In this document: positions 52,722-60,733 of the stretch, piece after piece | Numbering within the stretch: the first letter of the stretch is position 1 | How the letters are laid out: each line of letters starts with the position of its first letter | Origin: JAAXHV01 sp965207165 | Lineage (GTDB): Bacteria > Pseudomonadota > Gammaproteobacteria > Eutrophobiales > Eutrophobiaceae | Reading direction: 5' to 3' | DNA: 64,000 bases | Assembly: GCA_965207165.1 (NCBI GenBank) | Contig: OZ242265.1 | Coordinates: 310,001 to 374,000 of the forward strand | The notes under the pieces: model-generated | Seen by the model: the letters and a program-made list of their open reading frames with translations, nothing else | Told to the model about the DNA's origin: nothing | Database searches by the model: none | Made by a program: the position numbers and the translations under genes

Positions 52722-52822
52722 TTATATTAATCAAACTCATATTTGATCAGAGTTCTGAATTCTATCCTTGTTCCAAATTAAATTTCTCTTATATCTGCGA
52801 TAATCTGCGTCATCTGCGGATG
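52682..52822. repeat. Inverted pair of CGCAGATGA/CGCAGATTA repeats overlapping the xdhC end
   Basis: 52682-52722 reads ATCCGCAGATGACGCAGATG and on, inside the xdhC frame. 52790-52822 is the inverse copy just before puuD. The 67-bp interior has no feature. The element separates xdhC from puuD and can form a large hairpin. Confidence 0.75.
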
Positions 52823-52827
52823 AATCA

Positions 52828-54048
52828 ATGATGGAAGCGTATATCCTTGAATGGCTGAATCTGTTGCTGCGCTGGGCACACCTGATCGTGGGCATCGCCT
52901 GGATCGGTTCGTCGTTTTATTTCGTCTGGCTGGATATGAACCTCAACGTCCCTCCCCGGGACCCGCAGGACGACGCGGTGGCCGGCGACCTGTGGGCGGT
53001 GCACGGCGGCGGTTTTTACCATGCGCAGAAATACAAGGTCGCCCCCCCCGGCGAACTGCCCGAACCCCTGCACTGGTTCAAGTGGGAGGCCTATACCACC
53101 TGGTTGACCGGGTTTGCCTTGCTGGTGCTGATGTATTACGTCAATGCCGATGTGTACCTGGTCGATAAAAGCGTTGCCGATTTAACGGGCGGCCAGGCCA
53201 TAGCAATCAGCATCGGTTTCATCGTAGCGTCCTGGGTGGTTTACGACCTGCTCTGCAGAACCGGTCTGAGCGACGCCTGGATTGGACTGGTCGGCTTTTT
53301 ATTCCTGGTCGCCGCAGTGTACCTCCTGACGGACCTGTTCAGCGGGCGCGGCGCGTATATACAAACAGGCTCCATGCTGGGCACCATCATGGTCGCCAAC
53401 GTGTTCATGGTGATCATTCCGGGCCAGCGCGAACTGGTGGATGCCAAACTCCGCGGCGAAGAACCGGACCCGTTGCCCGGTATCAGGGGCAAGCAGCGCT
53501 CGGTGCATAACAATTACATCACCCTGCCGGTGCTGTTTGTCATGTTGAGCCCGCACTATCCCATGACCTACGGGCATGAATACAACTGGTTGCTCCTCAT
53601 CGCTATCGTCATTGCCGGGGTGCTGATCCGGCATTTCTTCAACCTGAGAAACCAGGGCAAAGCAGAGCCCCTGCTGCTTTTTATCGCACTTGCCATTATC
53701 ATCCTGGCTGCGTTCATGGCCGCGCCGAAATCCAGGGCAATCCCTGACCGGGATGTGGCGCCACGCGCCGCGCAACCCGTTGAACCCGTTTCATTTGCGC
53801 AAGTCAGACAGGTAATCGTCCAGCGTTGCAATAATTGCCATTCGATTGAACCGAACCATCCCACCGCGCCGGTCGCTCCCAACGCCGTGATGTTCGACAC
53901 TCCGGAACAAATCGCGCAATGGGCACAACGCATTCACGACAGGACCGTCACCACCAGGACCATGCCGCTGGCGAACCTGACGCAGATGACCGACGAGGAA
54001 CGCAGTCTCGTGGACAGGTGGTATCTGTCGGGCGCCGGTGTAGACTAG
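52828..54048 (+). CDS. puuD: Membrane urate hydroxylase PuuD with C-terminal cytochrome c domain
   Basis: 406 residues. About eight membrane helices (residues 10-305) form the urate oxidase N domain, beginning LLLRWAHLIVGIAWIGSSFY, then DLWAVHGGGFYHAQKYKV and WFKWEAYTTWLTGF. A soluble cytochrome c domain follows, with the haem motif RCNNCHS near residue 334 and the distal Met in TRTMPLANLTQM. It oxidises urate to 5-hydroxyisourate and feeds the respiratory chain rather than O2 directly (family knowledge). Its TAG stop lies in the left end of the 272-bp inverted-repeat element. Confidence 0.94.
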   Translation: MMEAYILEWLNLLLRWAHLIVGIAWIGSSFYFVWLDMNLNVPPRDPQDDAVAGDLWAVHGGGFYHAQKYKVAPPGELPEPLHWFKWEAYTTWLTGFALLVLMYYVNADVYLVDKSVADLTGGQAIAISIGFIVASWVVYDLLCRTGLSDAWIGLVGFLFLVAAVYLLTDLFSGRGAYIQTGSMLGTIMVANVFMVIIPGQRELVDAKLRGEEPDPLPGIRGKQRSVHNNYITLPVLFVMLSPHYPMTYGHEYNWLLLIAIVIAGVLIRHFFNLRNQGKAEPLLLFIALAIIILAAFMAAPKSRAIPDRDVAPRAAQPVEPVSFAQVRQVIVQRCNNCHSIEPNHPTAPVAPNAVMFDTPEQIAQWAQRIHDRTVTTRTMPLANLTQMTDEERSLVDRWYLSGAGVD

Positions 54049-54316
54049 TACTCTTTCAACCTGATATTGCCATGTTCAGAGCCACACAGCGGCGTCAAGA
54101 CAACAAGGCGCAGTCCGCAGAGAATGGCGCGCCCTTGTCAAGGATTGCAACGCCGTATTGGCGCCGCTGTGTGGCTCCCTGCGGGCGGGCCGGGAAGCGG
54201 TCGCCCGCGGCGTTACGCCGCTTGGCAAGGACTCGCCATTCCCGGCGCGGCGTGCCTTGCGCTCAACCGCTTCCCGACCCGCTGAACATGGCAATATCAG
54301 GTTGAAAGAGTACTAG
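54045..54316. repeat. 272-bp element with perfect 35-bp terminal inverted repeats and inner stems
   Basis: 54045-54079 and 54282-54316 are exact reverse complements (35 bp). Inside, 54080-54094 pairs with 54162-54176 (15 bp perfect), and 54185-54201 pairs with 54266-54282 (17 bp, one mismatch). A 6-bp stem GCGGCG-TTA-CGCCGC lies at 54207-54221. The ends contain TAG stops of puuD (+) and of the IMPDH-like gene (-). Its ends share GAAAGAGTAC with the sites at 10141, 59211 and 60695. It fits a MITE-like element that also serves as bidirectional terminator. Confidence 0.85.
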
Positions 54317-55779
54317 CGCTCGTAGGACTCCCGGCGCGAGGATTCGGACAGGGGTACCAGGTATTTCTCCGGGTTGCTGAGTATCTTCGCGCGCGCTGCC
54401 TGCAGCGTGGCTTCGCCCGCATAGCTGACGGACGAGCGCAGGTGGCCGCGGATGCGGTGCAGGATGTCGTTAACGCTGCCTTTGTACGGTACCTGTATTT
54501 CCTGGCCTTCGGGCGGGGTATCGAGCGCGGCGTCGGTCGCTTCTGCGTTCTCCGGGTCATAGAGTGATTCCAGCACCGCTTCCGGTGAGGTCATGCCGCG
54601 GTAAATCTTCTTCTTGGTATGGGTGACGGGGTCTTCGATGACCCTGCCGGGCGCTTCGTCGGTGCCGGACAATGCGCTGCCCAGCATGACCGTAGTCGCA
54701 CCGCACACCAGGGCGAGAAAGATGTCCTTGTCCGTCTTGATGCCGCCATCGGCCATGATGGGGATTGAATCGCCCAGTGCCTCCCAGGTTTCGCGTATCG
54801 CCTGTAACTGCGGCACGCCGGCTGCGGTTTCCAGGCGGGTACGGCAGCCGCGGCCCGGCCCTACGCCGACCTTGACCGCGTCCGCGCCGATGTCCCGCAT
54901 GAAGCGCGCCCCCTCGGCAGTGGCCACGTTGCCGCACACCAGGGGTACGTCGCCGAAGCGGCCGCGGAATTGTTCAACGGCCTCTTCCATCACCGTCGAA
55001 TGACCGTGGGCAATGTCGATGAACAGGCAGTCAGCTCCTGCTTCCAGCAATGCCGCACTACGGTCGAGGTAATCGCCCCGTGCGCCGATGGCGGCAGCAA
55101 CCAGCAGGTGTCCCTTGTCATCCTTGCTGGAGTAGGGGCGTTCCCGCAGGGAGAAGATGTCGCGACGCGTGATCAATCCGTGGATGCGTCGCTCGGCAGC
55201 TACCAGCGGCAGGCGCTCGATGCGATGTTCAAACAGTATCTTCGAGGCCTGTTCGATGGAAATCCCGGGTTTGTCGACAACCAGCCGGTCGAAAGGAGTC
55301 ATGAAGCGCTCCACAGGCTGGTCATCGTAGTCGCTGTTCCAGGGCATATCCCGCTGCGACAGCAGGCCGGCCAGGATATTGCTGCCGGGTTCCGTCTCGA
55401 TCAGAATGCCGGTAATTGAATGGTTATGTGCGAAATTCCTGGCCTGCTGAATGGTAGTGCCCAGCGGCAGGCACAAGGGCTGATTGATGACCGCGCTCTG
55501 GCTGCGTTTTATCTGCGCTACCTTGCGCGCCTGTCTCTCGATGGTCATGGCGCGGTGGATCACGCCGATGCCGCCTTCCATCGCCATCGCCCTGGCCATG
55601 TCCGCACCGGTCACGCTGTCCATATTGGACGAGACGATGGGCAGTTCCAGGGAGATATGGCCGGTCAGTACAGTAGCCAGACTGATGTCCCGGCGCGAGC
55701 CCGCCATCCCTTTTTGCGGGCGAAACAGGAAGTCGTCGAAGGTTTTTCCGACCCAGAAAGCAGTATCTGCAATTGTCAT
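54313..55779 (-). CDS. IMP dehydrogenase-like protein with variant catalytic loop
   Basis: 488 residues with the IMPDH/GMP reductase barrel and two CBS domains inserted (about 95-210). The N-terminal block FDDFLFRPQKGM and PIVSSNMDSVTG are typical. The catalytic loop reads VGVGPGRGCRTRLETAAGVP with Cys312, whereas canonical IMPDH has GSICTTR followed by GVGVPQ. Replacement of the Ser and Thr around the Cys, and of the second part, puts it in a GuaB-related branch, members of which can act as GMP reductase. The flap region near 415-430 lacks a clear RY motif. Its position beside purine catabolism supports salvage or GMP deamination, by inference. Confidence 0.85.
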   Translation of the reverse strand: MTIADTAFWVGKTFDDFLFRPQKGMAGSRRDISLATVLTGHISLELPIVSSNMDSVTGADMARAMAMEGGIGVIHRAMTIERQARKVAQIKRSQSAVINQPLCLPLGTTIQQARNFAHNHSITGILIETEPGSNILAGLLSQRDMPWNSDYDDQPVERFMTPFDRLVVDKPGISIEQASKILFEHRIERLPLVAAERRIHGLITRRDIFSLRERPYSSKDDKGHLLVAAAIGARGDYLDRSAALLEAGADCLFIDIAHGHSTVMEEAVEQFRGRFGDVPLVCGNVATAEGARFMRDIGADAVKVGVGPGRGCRTRLETAAGVPQLQAIRETWEALGDSIPIMADGGIKTDKDIFLALVCGATTVMLGSALSGTDEAPGRVIEDPVTHTKKKIYRGMTSPEAVLESLYDPENAEATDAALDTPPEGQEIQVPYKGSVNDILHRIRGHLRSSVSYAGEATLQAARAKILSNPEKYLVPLSESSRRESYER

Positions 55780-56014
55780 GAGGCGATCAGGAGGCTGGAG
55801 GGCGCTGAACTATCTGAACTATAGCTAAATTTCTATGAAGAAGGACAAGGTGGATAATTTAGCAATTTCAACCGACATATTCAACACCCGGAACGTTTGG
55901 CATCAGTCCCCGGTTCGTGCCTGGTATGTTTTTCAGGAAAATGAATATAGAATAGTTGCAAATCCTGAATTGTTTGTCACTGTAAGCCCGTTCAGCGAAA
56001 AGGGACTCGATAGC

Positions 56015-59000
56015 ATGGTTTACCAATCCCCCCGGGTAAAGGTTGTGTTGTTCCTGTTCGTGTCTATGGGGTTGCCCGTTGCCGGACCGGCCCAGGCTGA
56101 GGTCATCGAGGAAGTTGTGGTAACCGGTTCCCACATCAAGGGTACCCGCGGAGATGAATCCCTGCCGGTCACCAGCCTGGCGCGGGATGACCTGGCTTAC
56201 GAAGGGTCTCCCACGATAATCGACCTCATCAAGAACCTTTCTTTCAGCCAGGGAGCGGACGGCGAATCCGACTTCTTCCAGGCCGGCGCCGGACCCGACC
56301 GGGCAACGGCGAACCTGCGCGGGCTCGGACCCAGCCGCACCCTGGTGCTGCTCAACGGGCGCCGCACCACCTGGTCGCCCCATGCGATCAGCGCCCAGGC
56401 CCAGTTGCTGGTTGACGTGAATATGCTGCCGTCGATCGCCCTGGAACGGGTCGAGATATTGCGCGAAGGCGCCGCATCCACCTATGGTTCCGATGCTATA
56501 GCAGGAGTAATGAACTACATCACCCGCAGCGATTTTTCGGGGGTGGAGGTCTCGGCTGACTATAAGGGCATCGATGGTTCTGCCGGCGATGCTGCAGCAG
56601 GCATTATCCTCGGTACCGACCTGCTGCAAAACCGGGGTCACGCGGTCAGCTCCTTCGGTTATATGAGGCGCAGCCGGCTCGAACTCATCAAACGTGACTG
56701 GGCAGTTGTGCCTTATGAGCAGAGTCCCCTGGGCGGCTGGTCCAGCATCGGCCGGCCGTCAGTTGTAGTGCCCCTGGAGCGCTGGCAGGCAGCGCCCGTG
56801 GGTGGTTTCACCGGTATGCTCGCAAGTGGTATCGTCGACCCGAATTGCGAAAAACTCGGCGGCGCCCGTACCCACCAGGGCGTGCTGGGTAATCCGGACG
56901 GTGGTTTCTGCCATTTCCAGTATACGCCGTTCTACAACCTGACCGAGAAAACAGAGCGCTGGCAGTGGTTCACGGAGCTCTCCCTGGACGTGAATGATTC
57001 GACTACGCTGTCCGCTGAATTTCTCATGACGGACAGCCGCGTGCCCTCGCTGCATACCTCACCGTCTTATCCGCCCAACCGGTTGATCGACGAGAACCGG
57101 ACCATACGCGCCAATCATCCCGGACTGGTCGACATGGCAAGTAAATATCCGGACCTGTACGGCGATTATGCCTGGTGCGACAGGGACTATTGTCGCTGGG
57201 ACGGGGATCCGGGGCAATCTCTGGCAGGTATTCCCCCGGCCTGGCAGGAGGTGGCCTGGTTCTTCGGCCGTTCCTACGGCCAGGATGGTCCGGTGCGCGG
57301 CACCGATCAGCAGACCGGGTTGTGGCGGGCGAACCTGGCCCTGGACGGTTCGTTCGCCGATTACGACTGGACTGTGGCGGCTACCTGGTCCAGATCGAAA
57401 AGGACATTTTATGCCGGCGATACGATGGTGTACCGGGACGCCAGGGCGCGCCAGGGACTTGCCGGTGCGGAGTGCGAGCAACTGGCGCCCAACCAGTATG
57501 ACCAGGACGGCAGGATATTTTTTCCGCTGGAAACACTCATGACCCATGCCGGGCAGGGTCCCTGCCGGTACTGGACGCCTTTTTCCAATTCCATGGCAGG
57601 TTCACACCCGCGTGTTCCCAATGGTCTTGCAGCAAACCCCGACTATAACCCGGTATTGAATAACCAGGAAATCTACGACTACATTGTGAACGACGATTAT
57701 GGCAACAGCGGCAAGACGTCGCTGTTGGTGCTGGATGCCGTGTTTTCAGGCATCCTGCCCTGGTGGAGTCTGCCGGGTGGCGGGTTGAACTTTGCGGCCG
57801 GGTTCCAGTGGCGTAGCGAAACCTATAAAACCAACCCCCTCGGATTCAGTGATTTCGAGCTGTTCCCCTGTGCGGCAGGTCCCGAGATAGCTGACTGTAC
57901 GATCGATCGCAACGGCCTCTACAGTTTCCTGGCTCCCGGGTTTCCCATCGATGAAGAACGTGATATCTATTCCTTCTTCGGCGAACTGCAGGCGCCCGTG
58001 ACCGATGACCTGGAAGCGCATTTTTTCCTGCGCTACGAGGATTACGGCGGTTCGGTTGGCGCCAGCATCGACCCGAAGGTTCACGTACACTGGCAGGCAT
58101 TGCCCGGCATCGGTTTGCGCGCCTCTGTCGGCACAACCTTCCGCGGACCCACGCTGAACCAGATTGTTTCTTCCAATTCTTCGAATTCATTTCAATACGT
58201 GGCCGCGACCGCTGCTTTCAAGCGCATAGACACCAAGGGCAATCCACAGCTTGATCCCGAGGAAGCGACCACTATCAATGCGGGGGTATTAATCGACCAC
58301 GACAATCTTTTCCACGCTGGGGACTACCTGACACTCAGCGCCGATTACTGGTCCTACGACTTTGAAAAACCGCTGGTGACCGAACCCTATAACGCGGTAC
58401 TTGAGCGCGGCTGCCCCGGCGCCGTTACCGACCCCTGCGATGTATCCAGTCCCTATTTCGAGCGGCTGTCCTTCGCCGGCAGTCCGGTCGCCGCCAATGT
58501 CGAGATTATCGACATCAACATCATCAACGGCCCCGATATCAAGACCGACGGCATCGACTTCAGCGGACTTTACTCCGTACCGGTGGGCCCCGGTCAGTTC
58601 AGCGCCGGTTTCAACGGCACGAGAATCCTGGGCTATGACATCGACGCCTGGGAACTGGGAGAGGCCTACAACGCACTCGGCCGGCTGAACTACACCACGT
58701 CCCTGGCGCGCACCCTGGTCAAGCTGAAGTTGCGGGGTTTCCTGAACTACGCCTGGAAATCGTTAAATATGCGCTACGGCGTCAGTTATGCAGACGATTA
58801 TGTTGACATTGACAGGAAAATCGACAGCCACGTCACCCACGATGTTCACGCAAACTACAGGCTGTTGCAGGACCGGCTGGAACTCTGGGTTTCGGTCGTC
58901 AACCTGCTGGATGAAGACCCGCCGTTTGTGCCCCGGGAGATGAACTACGATCCGTTTACCCACGACCCGTACGGACGTACGTTCAAGGTCGGTATTCGCT

Positions 59001-59017
59001 ATAGTATGGGCAAATAA
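56015..59017 (+). CDS. TonB-dependent outer-membrane receptor
   Basis: 1000 residues from the ATG at 56015, which has AGGGA upstream and starts a signal peptide with core VVLFLFVSMGLPVAG ending AQAEV; an upstream frame to 55835 lacks one. The TonB box/plug start EEVVVTGSHIKG and plug block NLRGLGPSRTLVLLNGRRT, then ERVEILREGAASTYGSDAIA are clear. A 22-strand beta barrel follows, ending YGRTFKVGIRYSMGK. Substrate unknown; purine nucleobases or peptides are possibilities given the neighbours. It should draw energy from a TonB system such as the one at 11.6-16.8 kb. Confidence 0.95.
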   Translation: MVYQSPRVKVVLFLFVSMGLPVAGPAQAEVIEEVVVTGSHIKGTRGDESLPVTSLARDDLAYEGSPTIIDLIKNLSFSQGADGESDFFQAGAGPDRATANLRGLGPSRTLVLLNGRRTTWSPHAISAQAQLLVDVNMLPSIALERVEILREGAASTYGSDAIAGVMNYITRSDFSGVEVSADYKGIDGSAGDAAAGIILGTDLLQNRGHAVSSFGYMRRSRLELIKRDWAVVPYEQSPLGGWSSIGRPSVVVPLERWQAAPVGGFTGMLASGIVDPNCEKLGGARTHQGVLGNPDGGFCHFQYTPFYNLTEKTERWQWFTELSLDVNDSTTLSAEFLMTDSRVPSLHTSPSYPPNRLIDENRTIRANHPGLVDMASKYPDLYGDYAWCDRDYCRWDGDPGQSLAGIPPAWQEVAWFFGRSYGQDGPVRGTDQQTGLWRANLALDGSFADYDWTVAATWSRSKRTFYAGDTMVYRDARARQGLAGAECEQLAPNQYDQDGRIFFPLETLMTHAGQGPCRYWTPFSNSMAGSHPRVPNGLAANPDYNPVLNNQEIYDYIVNDDYGNSGKTSLLVLDAVFSGILPWWSLPGGGLNFAAGFQWRSETYKTNPLGFSDFELFPCAAGPEIADCTIDRNGLYSFLAPGFPIDEERDIYSFFGELQAPVTDDLEAHFFLRYEDYGGSVGASIDPKVHVHWQALPGIGLRASVGTTFRGPTLNQIVSSNSSNSFQYVAATAAFKRIDTKGNPQLDPEEATTINAGVLIDHDNLFHAGDYLTLSADYWSYDFEKPLVTEPYNAVLERGCPGAVTDPCDVSSPYFERLSFAGSPVAANVEIIDINIINGPDIKTDGIDFSGLYSVPVGPGQFSAGFNGTRILGYDIDAWELGEAYNALGRLNYTTSLARTLVKLKLRGFLNYAWKSLNMRYGVSYADDYVDIDRKIDSHVTHDVHANYRLLQDRLELWVSVVNLLDEDPPFVPREMNYDPFTHDPYGRTFKVGIRYSMGK

Positions 59018-59043
59018 GATGTCATTACCGCGCCTCGCCGTTC

Positions 59044-59059
59044 CCCCGCCTGCGCGGGG
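59044..59059 (+). terminator. GC-rich hairpin after the TonB-dependent receptor gene
   Basis: CCCCGC-CTGC-GCGGGG lies 27 bp after the stop codon. No T-run follows, so intrinsic termination is doubtful. The remainder of the 240-bp gap shows only the repeat at 59211. Confidence 0.35.
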
Positions 59060-59210
59060 CAGGGAGCGCCGCCTGTGCAGCAGTGTACTTCCGGCAATAG
59101 TGTGTGATAACATTTTCGCAAGTCTTACATATACTCCCATAGGCCGACTACGGTGATGACTGCAGCCTGTTGTGCAGACAAGGGATATTGCATTGCTGTT
59201 TACACATTAA

Positions 59211-59226
59211 CTGGAAAGAGTACCAG
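59211..59226 (+). repeat. 16-bp motif CTGGAAAGAGTACCAG, copy 1
   Basis: Identical to 60695-60710 and sharing GAAAGAGTAC with the ends of the 272-bp element. It lies 31 bp before the decarboxylase start. CTGG/CCAG ends give it partial dyad symmetry. Confidence 0.7.
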
Positions 59227-59257
59227 CTCTTCAGACTAATAGGAAAAACAGGCTGAA

Positions 59258-60685
59258 ATGACTGCAAATCTCTCGATGACGCCGGAAGTTATGCTCGATC
59301 TTGCGCGTAAGACAGCAGAACTTGTGGTGCAGCGAATCGAGGGCCTGCCTGAGGAAAATGCCTGGGACGGAGAGTTCCGGCAGATTCTTGCAGATCAGTT
59401 GATGGAAGCCCCACCCGAGGACGGGCGGCCCGCAACAGAGGTTCTTGAGCAGGTCGCGCAAACTATCCTGCCATTCACAACCCGCCTGGACCACCCGCGC
59501 TGTTTCGGGTTTGTTCCTTCGTCACCCACCTGGCCGGGGGTGCTGGCCGATTTTATTGCCGCCGGGTACAACGTCAATGCCTGCACCTGGCTGGTTGCGA
59601 GCGGTCCAATCCAGGTTGAACTGGTAGTCATAGACTGGTTCCGGCGCTGGCTTGGCTATCCTGATAATGCGGGCGGACTTTTGACGAGCGGCGGTTCGGC
59701 GGCCAGTGTCGACGCCTTTGTTGCAGCCCGGGAAAATGCCGGCCACCCGGAACGGGCGACCGTATACATGAGCAACCAGAGCCACAGTGCGCATATCCGT
59801 GCAGCCAGGATTGTGGGCATTCGTCCGGAAGGAATTCGTATGATTCCAGTCGACGAGCAGTACCGTCTGGATATGGACGCACTTGCCCGCGCCGTTGCTG
59901 ACGACCGCGCAGCCGGGTTTAGTCCCATCGCGATATGTGCCAACGCCGGGGCCGCCAGCACGGGAGCTATCGACCCGTTGGAAGCGATGGCGGATTACTG
60001 CGCAGCGGAGGGTATCTGGCTGCACGTAGACGCCGCGTACGGCGGCTTTGCAGCCGTGACCGGGAAGGGAAAAAAACTGTTAAGCGGAATTGAGCGCGCC
60101 GATTCGGTCGGTCTTGACGCGCACAAGTGGTTTTTTCAGCCTTACGAGGTGGGGTGCCTGCTGGTTAAGGATGCGGCCACGCTTGAGCGGGCGTTCGGAG
60201 TCAAGCACGATGTCCTGCAGGATACGATATGGGGTGCGGACCATCCGAACATTTCGGACCGGGGCCTGCAGTTGAGCCGTTCATTCCGGGCATTGAAAGT
60301 CTGGATGTCGGTACAAACCTTCGGCATGGCCGCGTTCCGGCAAGCCATATCCGGGGGGATGGAGCTTGCCGCCCGCGCCGAGGAGTATGTACGGAAAAGC
60401 GCGCACCTGGAGATGTTGAATCCGGCGTCGTTGGGAATCGTGTGCTTCCGTTTCAACCCGGGCAATACCGATATGGAGGCGGGCGGCCTGGAACAGGTCA
60501 ACAGGACTATTCTCGCTCGTATATTCTGGGAAGATCCCGCGTTCATATCGTCAACGTCTCTCCAGGGGGTATTTGCGCTCCGCTTCTGTATCATCAACCA
60601 CAATACGACCTGGGATGACGTGCGGGAGACCCTGGACGCGGTCGAACGATTCGGGGTCGAGGCGTTATCAGAAAGGGAAGCGTGA
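59258..60685 (+). CDS. PLP-dependent group II (aromatic-L-amino-acid type) decarboxylase
   Basis: 475-residue PLP enzyme. The PLP lysine is Lys290 in LDAHKWFFQPYEVG. LHVDAAYGGF supplies the Asp that contacts the pyridine nitrogen, and SGGSAASVDAFVAAR with SNQSHSAHIRAARI forms the cofactor pocket. HPRCFGFVPSSPTWPGVL near residue 80 is typical of the group II family, which includes aromatic amino-acid, tyrosine and related decarboxylases. The substrate is not deducible; the family may also oxidise aldehydes. It is flanked by two identical 16-bp direct repeats and followed by an alpha/beta hydrolase 48 bp downstream. Confidence 0.92.
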   Translation: MTANLSMTPEVMLDLARKTAELVVQRIEGLPEENAWDGEFRQILADQLMEAPPEDGRPATEVLEQVAQTILPFTTRLDHPRCFGFVPSSPTWPGVLADFIAAGYNVNACTWLVASGPIQVELVVIDWFRRWLGYPDNAGGLLTSGGSAASVDAFVAARENAGHPERATVYMSNQSHSAHIRAARIVGIRPEGIRMIPVDEQYRLDMDALARAVADDRAAGFSPIAICANAGAASTGAIDPLEAMADYCAAEGIWLHVDAAYGGFAAVTGKGKKLLSGIERADSVGLDAHKWFFQPYEVGCLLVKDAATLERAFGVKHDVLQDTIWGADHPNISDRGLQLSRSFRALKVWMSVQTFGMAAFRQAISGGMELAARAEEYVRKSAHLEMLNPASLGIVCFRFNPGNTDMEAGGLEQVNRTILARIFWEDPAFISSTSLQGVFALRFCIINHNTTWDDVRETLDAVERFGVEALSEREA

Positions 60686-60694
60686 CGTTCACCC

Positions 60695-60710
60695 CTGGAA
60701 AGAGTACCAG
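60695..60710 (+). repeat. 16-bp motif CTGGAAAGAGTACCAG, copy 2
   Basis: Exact copy of 59211-59226 in the same orientation, 9 bp after the decarboxylase stop and 23 bp before the alpha/beta hydrolase start. Confidence 0.7.
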
Positions 60711-60733
60711 AGCCCCACGCGCACCTGCAGGAA

